Positions 5,859-9,715 of a stretch of DNA of 9,715 nucleotides are shown here, piece by piece. The notes below the pieces were generated by a model, which searched no databases, was not told the DNA's origin, and saw only the letters and a program-made list of their open reading frames with translations. Origin of the DNA: an uncultured Methylophaga sp. (GTDB taxonomy: Bacteria; Pseudomonadota; Gammaproteobacteria; Nitrosococcales; Methylophagaceae); contig CANRLD010000058.1 in NCBI GenBank assembly GCA_947631375.1, forward strand, positions 1-9,715, written 5' to 3'. Position 1 is the stretch's first letter. Each line of letters opens with the position of its first letter. A program made the position numbers and the translations under genes.

Positions 5859-6932
5859 ATGGACTTAAATAACAAGCTTATCAAGACAAACCAGATGTCC
5901 AGCGCGGATGTGCTGGAAAGTCTGACCACGGCAATTCTACTACTCGATGTTAATTTACGCGTTTGTTATATCAATACTGCCAGCGAAATCCTGTTGAAAG
6001 TCAGCCAGCGGCAGGCTGAAGACATTCCACTTCAAACATTGCTACCGGGTGAAACGCACCTGTTAACGTTAGTGCAGCGTGTTCTCAAGGATGGACAGGC
6101 ATTAATCGAGCGGGAAGTAACCTTGTTTTTGCCAACAGCGGGCGAGATCGTCGTTGACTGTTCAATTAAAATACTGGAGCTGCCTAAATCGCATTTATTA
6201 ATCGAATTGACACAACTGGATTATCAGCAGCGAGTAGGCAGCGATGAAAACTTTCATACACAACAACAAGTTGTTCGAGGTCTGGCGCATGAAATTAAAA
6301 ATCCACTGGGAGGGTTGAGAGGCGCTGCGCAGCTGCTGGAGCGACAGCTTGAATCCGACGATCTCAAAGAGTACACGCGCATCATCATTAATGAAGCTGA
6401 TCGGTTGCAAAACCTGATGACACGGATGCTGGGGCCTTACCAGCAGTCTGCAAAACAGGCGTTAAATATCCATCAAGTGTTACAGCGGGTTCGTCAGCTG
6501 GTGGATGCCGAAGTCGATGACAGACTGAAACTCATTGATGATTATGATCCCAGTATTCCAGAGCTTTATGCAGACTTTGATCAGCTGATACAGATATTTC
6601 TGAATATTGTGCGAAATGCTGTGCAAGCGCTGGGTGGGGTTGGCACTATCCGGCTGAGAACACGTATTGCTCGTAATCTGACGATTGAAAAGTGCTTTCA
6701 TAAATTGAATGTGCTGATTGAAATTGAGGACGATGGACCAGGCATTCCCAAACAGTTACAGGATGGCTTGTTTTACCCGTTGGTAACGGGACGGGCTGAT
6801 GGAACCGGACTAGGGCTTTATCTGGTACAAAATCTGGTTCAGCGTAACGGTGGCATGGTAAGTTGCAGCAGTGTCCCCGGGCAAACCACTTTTTCGATTG
6901 TTTTTCCTCTGGAGTTACGCCGTGAATGCTAA
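5859..6932 (+). CDS. glnL: Nitrogen regulation sensor histidine kinase NtrB (GlnL)
   Basis: GlnL is the cytoplasmic kinase/phosphatase that phosphorylates GlnG when nitrogen is scarce and, with PII (GlnB), dephosphorylates it when nitrogen is ample. The 357-residue protein has an N-terminal PAS-type domain (about 15-120), no membrane segment, and a dimerisation/phosphoacceptor region with His144 in GLAHEIKNPLGGLRG. The ATP-binding domain follows: N-box NIVRNAVQAL (249-258), G1 box DDGPGIP (291-297) and G2 box GTGLGL (315-320). Length and order match the family. An in-frame TGA at 5850 limits the start to ATG 5859 or later. There is no ribosome site at the usual distance; GGAG at 5833-5836 is 22 bases away. 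ATG at 5895 (MSSADVLES) is a possible alternative. The 3' end overlaps glnG by 11 bases, so translation is coupled. Confidence 0.95.
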   Translation: MDLNNKLIKTNQMSSADVLESLTTAILLLDVNLRVCYINTASEILLKVSQRQAEDIPLQTLLPGETHLLTLVQRVLKDGQALIEREVTLFLPTAGEIVVDCSIKILELPKSHLLIELTQLDYQQRVGSDENFHTQQQVVRGLAHEIKNPLGGLRGAAQLLERQLESDDLKEYTRIIINEADRLQNLMTRMLGPYQQSAKQALNIHQVLQRVRQLVDAEVDDRLKLIDDYDPSIPELYADFDQLIQIFLNIVRNAVQALGGVGTIRLRTRIARNLTIEKCFHKLNVLIEIEDDGPGIPKQLQDGLFYPLVTGRADGTGLGLYLVQNLVQRNGGMVSCSSVPGQTTFSIVFPLELRREC

Positions 6933-8325
6933 AGCAATAGCGTGGATTGTTGATGATGATCGATCAATTCGCTGGGTGTTACAAAAAGCGCTGGAAGCGG
7001 TGAATATGACGGTTAAGGCTTTTGAACGCGGCGATGAGGTACTGGCGCAACTAGCACAGGCTAAAGAGGCTGCGCCGGATGTGCTGGTGAGTGATATTCG
7101 CATGCCAGGCATTGATGGACTGGAACTGCTGGCAACTATCCAGCAACAGCAGCCGGATTTACCAGTGATTATCATGACAGCGTATTCCGATCTGGATAGC
7201 GCCGTTTCTGTATATGAAGGTGGTGCATTTGAATACCTTCCTAAACCTTTCGATGTTGATGACGCTGTAGATCTGGTTCAGCGTGCGATTAGTCACCATC
7301 GGCAGCAACATAGTGATCCCGCCGGTGAGCGGAGTATTGGCGGTGAAATTATTGGCGAAGCGCCGGCGATGCAAGAAGTGTTTCGCGCTATAGGCCGTTT
7401 GGCGCGATCTAATATCACCGTGCTGATCAATGGTGAGTCAGGCACTGGCAAAGAGCTGATAGCGCATGCGCTGCACAAACATAGTCCCCGTCGCCAGTCA
7501 TCGTTTATCGCATTGAATATGGCCGCTATTCCCAAAGAGTTGCTGGAGTCTGAGTTATTTGGCCATGAAAAAGGCGCCTTTACCGGCGCACATATACAGC
7601 GGAAAGGACGTTTTGAACAAGCCGATGGCGGTACATTATTTCTGGATGAAATCGGCGATATGCCATTGGAACTGCAAACACGTTTACTACGTGTGCTCTC
7701 TGATGGCGAGTTTTTCCGCGTGGGAGGACATAGTGCAGTAAAAGCCGATGTACGAATCATCGCCGCCACCCATCAAAATCTGGAGCAGCGGGTTGAGCGA
7801 GGTGAATTTCGGGAAGATTTATTCCACCGGCTGAATGTTATTCGAATTCAGACACCTGCATTGCGAGAACGGCGTGAAGATATTCCAGCACTGATTGCTT
7901 ACTTCATGAATAAGGCAGCCAGCGAATTAGCTGTGGGCGTAAAGCGCGTTTCTCCCGAGGTCGAGCGCTATCTGTCACTTTTACCCTGGCCGGGAAATGT
8001 CAGACAGCTGGAAAATACCTGCCGTTGGTTAACCGTGATGTCACCAGGTCAAATCGTAAATATGGATGACCTGCCACTGGATCTTTCTGCTGATAGCAGG
8101 CTGGAATCACTGCATAATGGCAGTGACTGGAAAGCATTGTTTCGCCAATGGGTTGCCAATAAAGCCTTGAGTGGTCAGGAAGGTTCGCTGGCGGATGTTA
8201 TACCAACGGTTGAGCAGCTGCTGATGGAGGTCGCCTTAGAAAAAACGGCGGGTAAACGACATGAAGCAGCGAAATTACTGGGCTGGGGACGCAATACCCT
8301 GACCCGGAAGCTGAAAGAGAATTAA
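6922..8325 (+). CDS. glnG: Nitrogen regulator NtrC (GlnG), sigma-54 activator
   Basis: GlnG is the response regulator that, once phosphorylated by GlnL, binds enhancer sites such as those before glnA and uses ATP to open sigma-54 promoters. The 467 residues hold a receiver domain (1-125) with acidic pocket DDD (11-13), phosphoacceptor Asp58 and Lys108 in LPKPF. An AAA+ domain follows (about 143-375), with Walker A GESGTGKE (171-178), the sigma-54 contact loop GAFTGA (218-223), Walker B LFLDEIGD (239-246) and WPGNVRQLEN (356-365). A Fis-type helix-turn-helix ends the protein (about 435-465: KRHEAAKLLGWGRNTLTRKL). The start is GTG 6922, preceded by GGAG (6911-6914) at seven bases; upstream in-frame codons fall within glnL and add non-homologous residues. 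No clear terminator is seen after it before the tRNA promoter. Confidence 0.97.
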   Translation: MNAKAIAWIVDDDRSIRWVLQKALEAVNMTVKAFERGDEVLAQLAQAKEAAPDVLVSDIRMPGIDGLELLATIQQQQPDLPVIIMTAYSDLDSAVSVYEGGAFEYLPKPFDVDDAVDLVQRAISHHRQQHSDPAGERSIGGEIIGEAPAMQEVFRAIGRLARSNITVLINGESGTGKELIAHALHKHSPRRQSSFIALNMAAIPKELLESELFGHEKGAFTGAHIQRKGRFEQADGGTLFLDEIGDMPLELQTRLLRVLSDGEFFRVGGHSAVKADVRIIAATHQNLEQRVERGEFREDLFHRLNVIRIQTPALRERREDIPALIAYFMNKAASELAVGVKRVSPEVERYLSLLPWPGNVRQLENTCRWLTVMSPGQIVNMDDLPLDLSADSRLESLHNGSDWKALFRQWVANKALSGQEGSLADVIPTVEQLLMEVALEKTAGKRHEAAKLLGWGRNTLTRKLKEN

Positions 8326-8334
8326 TATTTAGCC

Positions 8335-8363
8335 TTGCGGTTAACTGCTTTGCCGTGTATAGT
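8335..8363 (+). promoter_or_regulatory. Sigma-70 promoter of the initiator tRNA / rimP-nusA unit
   Basis: TTGCGG (8335-8340) and TATAGT (8358-8363) are separated by exactly 17 bases. Transcription would begin near 8370, about ten bases before the mature tRNA. An imperfect palindrome GCGGTTAACTGC overlaps the -35 box. The promoter follows the glnG stop by nine bases. Confidence 0.75.
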
Positions 8364-8379
8364 AGTTGTCTTAGTCAGG

Positions 8380-8456
<77 letters not shown>

Positions 8457-8476
8457 ATAACAGTTTTAAGACAGGG

Positions 8477-8499
8477 CCCCAGTTTGGGGTTTTTGTTTT
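8477..8499 (+). terminator. Terminator after tRNA-fMet
   Basis: CCCCA (8477-8481), loop GTT, TGGGG (8485-8489) followed by TTTTTGTTTTT. The stem is short but GC-rich and has a long T-tract. It lies 20 bases after the tRNA CCA. It may end most tRNA transcripts or act as a partial terminator before rimP-nusA. Confidence 0.75.
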
Positions 8500-8514
8500 T
8501 GTGGAGTTAAAATT

Positions 8515-8536
8515 GGGCCGATGGCCCTTTTTTTTT
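8515..8536 (+). terminator. Second terminator, abutting the rimP start
   Basis: GGGCC (8515-8519), loop GAT, GGCCC (8523-8527), followed by nine T's. The T-tract ends 12 bases before the rimP ATG at 8549, so almost no space is left for a promoter or ribosome site between them. Transcripts of rimP-nusA must read through it or start inside this region. Confidence 0.75.
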
Positions 8537-8548
8537 ATTTGCTTGCCT

Positions 8549-8995
8549 ATGGCCGTATCTGATCAAATTGAAAAATTAATCGAAGCCCCGATTGAGTCTC
8601 TCGGCTACCAGCTGGTAGGCGTGGAGTACTTGCCGGGTGGACAAAATCCACTCCTTCGAATCTATATTGATGCCGAGCAAGGCATCGGTATCGAAGACTG
8701 TGAGCGCGTCAGCCTTCAGGTCAGTGGTATTCTCGATGTTGAAGATCCCATCAAAAAAGCCTATTCACTTGAAATCTCGTCGCCCGGGTTTGATCGACCA
8801 CTTTTCAAAGAGGCAGACTTCATCCGCTTTACGGGGTCTCCTGCAAAAGTAACCACCAAATTACCGGTGAATGGTCGCCGAAATTTTTCCGGAGTGCTCC
8901 AGGGCTTTGAAAATGGCGAGATATTAATAGAAGTGGATGGCGAAGTTTACGCTTTACCATTGACGAAGTTGGCTAAAGCACGACTGATTGCCTGA
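8549..8995 (+). CDS. rimP: Ribosome maturation factor RimP
   Basis: RimP helps assemble the 30S ribosomal subunit by aiding maturation of 16S rRNA regions. From ATG 8549 the protein has 148 residues, close to the E. coli length of about 150. The two-domain plan is visible: an N-terminal alpha/beta domain (about 1-83) with the signature SLEISSPGFDRPLF (73-86), then a C-terminal SH3-like beta barrel (about 87-148). An earlier in-frame GTG (8501) would add 16 residues encoded across a terminator hairpin and poly-T, so I reject it. No Shine-Dalgarno sequence precedes ATG 8549; only the T-rich tract and TTGCCT lie there, which suggests initiation of an unusual kind, perhaps helped by the U-rich leader. 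It lies 75 bases before nusA and is co-transcribed with it in relatives. Confidence 0.95.
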   Translation: MAVSDQIEKLIEAPIESLGYQLVGVEYLPGGQNPLLRIYIDAEQGIGIEDCERVSLQVSGILDVEDPIKKAYSLEISSPGFDRPLFKEADFIRFTGSPAKVTTKLPVNGRRNFSGVLQGFENGEILIEVDGEVYALPLTKLAKARLIA

Positions 8996-9070
8996 AAAAA
9001 GCGTATTATTTGCTGTTAATAAAAAATTTGGTACTGGATTAGTTGCTTGCATCGATCCTCTGGGGGCGTG

Positions 9071-9715
9071 ATGAATAATAAAGAAATTTTGCTGGTCGTT
9101 GATGCCATGTCTAATGAAAAAGGCGTAGGCAAAGAAGTTATTTTTCAAGCGATTGAAGCGGCGTTGGCGATGGCTACCCGCAAGCGTTATGAAATGGAAA
9201 TCGATGCGCATGTGGTGATCGATCGGGCAACAGGCAATTATGAAACTTTCCGTCAATGGTTGATCGTTGATGACAACGATGACGAAGCATTCGAGTCTGC
9301 AGAAACACATATCAGATTAGCTGACGCGACTGAAAGGCAGGCAGATGCCGCAGTTGGAGAATATATTCGTGAACCGATGGAATCTGTCGAGTTTGGCCGA
9401 ATTGCAGCACAGACAGCAAAACAGGTAATAGTGCAGAAGGTTCGGGAAGCCGAACGCGCTCAAGTCGTTGATATGTACCGGGAAAAGCTCGGCCAGATGG
9501 TGCACGGTACGGTTAAGCGGGTCGAGCGTGGTAATGTCACACTGGATTTAGGTGGTAATGCCGAAGCGTTATTGCCACGTGAAGAAATGATTCCTCGGGA
9601 AAACTTTCGCAGCGGCGACAGGATCCGTGGTTACTTAAAAGAAATCCGTTCCGAGGCGCGCGGTCCGCAACTTATTATTAGCCGGGTGGCTCCCGAGCTA
9701 TTGATAGAACTATTC
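9071..9715 (+). CDS. nusA: Transcription factor NusA, N-terminal part (3' end outside window)
   Basis: The window ends after 215 codons of an open frame, so there is no stop in view. NusA binds RNA polymerase and nascent RNA, and acts in pausing, termination and antitermination. The start of the protein (MNNKEILLVVDAMSNEKGV) and the N-terminal polymerase-binding domain (1 to about 130, with FGRIAAQTAKQVIVQKVREA at 108-127) are typical. An S1 RNA-binding domain follows (about 135-200, MVHGTVKRVERGNVTLDLGG). The visible part ends at SRVAPELLIELF, the beginning of the first KH domain. ATG 9071 is directly preceded by an in-frame GTG (9068), and the only ribosome-site-like sequence, GGGGG at 9062-9066, is close and weak. 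The 75-base gap after rimP shows no clear terminator. The place after metY and rimP supports the call. Confidence 0.96.
   Translation, partial: MNNKEILLVVDAMSNEKGVGKEVIFQAIEAALAMATRKRYEMEIDAHVVIDRATGNYETFRQWLIVDDNDDEAFESAETHIRLADATERQADAAVGEYIREPMESVEFGRIAAQTAKQVIVQKVREAERAQVVDMYREKLGQMVHGTVKRVERGNVTLDLGGNAEALLPREEMIPRENFRSGDRIRGYLKEIRSEARGPQLIISRVAPELLIELF

Noticed and set aside
6871..6921. Longer N-terminus for glnG
   Set aside because: It overlaps the glnL coding region and adds residues not found in NtrC; GTG 6922 has GGAG at the right spacing and gives a standard receiver domain start.
7293..7769. Long minus-strand open frame (158 codons) opposite glnG
   Set aside because: It mirrors the conserved AAA+ domain of glnG, has a Ser/Cys/Arg-rich composition typical of an antisense shadow, and no promoter or recognisable motif.
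8501..8548. GTG start for a longer RimP
   Set aside because: The extra 16 codons run through the second terminator hairpin and its poly-T; the normal RimP length is reached from ATG 8549.
9005..9070. Possible promoter or hairpin between rimP and nusA
   Set aside because: The region is AT-rich, but I found no paired -35/-10 boxes at proper spacing and only a five-base stem.

Overview
The window reads as ordinary chromosomal DNA from a gammaproteobacterium, with every recognisable gene on the + strand. The evidence is synteny and protein type: a YhdP C-terminus followed by tldD, the order glnA ... glnL-glnG (ntrBC), and an initiator tRNA followed by rimP and nusA, as in the metY-rimP-nusA-infB operon of E. 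coli. Base composition is moderate. A DUF4124 gene between glnA and glnL, and a thiouridylase-like gene plus a TusA-family gene between tldD and glnA, point away from enteric bacteria. I cannot name a genus from the sequence.

Layout. Region 1 (1-3420) is a tight gene string: the 3' end of yhdP, tldD, a PP-loop thiouridylase-like gene with an NFACT-R-like C-terminus, and a TusA-family sulfur carrier. The last three touch (1-base and 4-base overlaps), which suggests one transcript and coupled translation. Region 2 (about 3400-8325) is the nitrogen-control block. It holds glnA with a sigma-54 promoter and upstream NtrC sites, a strong terminator, a secreted DUF4124 protein, then glnL and glnG overlapping by 11 bases. 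A further NtrC site lies before glnL. Region 3 (8335-9715) is a sigma-70 promoter, an initiator tRNA-Met, two tandem terminators, rimP and the first 215 codons of nusA, cut by the window edge.

How the genes work together. GlnL and GlnG are the sensor kinase and sigma-54 activator that should control glnA through the operators seen here. The same operator type before glnL suggests autoregulation. The thiouridylase-like protein and the TusA-like carrier look like an enzyme and sulfur-donor pair for RNA thiolation; this is inferred from family and adjacency. The metY-rimP-nusA segment belongs to translation and transcription elongation.

The points most worth a second look are the PP-loop/NFACT-R/TusA pair, the NtrC operator written into the last codons of the TusA-family gene, the compact control region before glnL, and the terminator that abuts the rimP start. 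I saw no mobile element, CRISPR array, prophage or broken gene. No gene-free stretch exceeds 160 bases.
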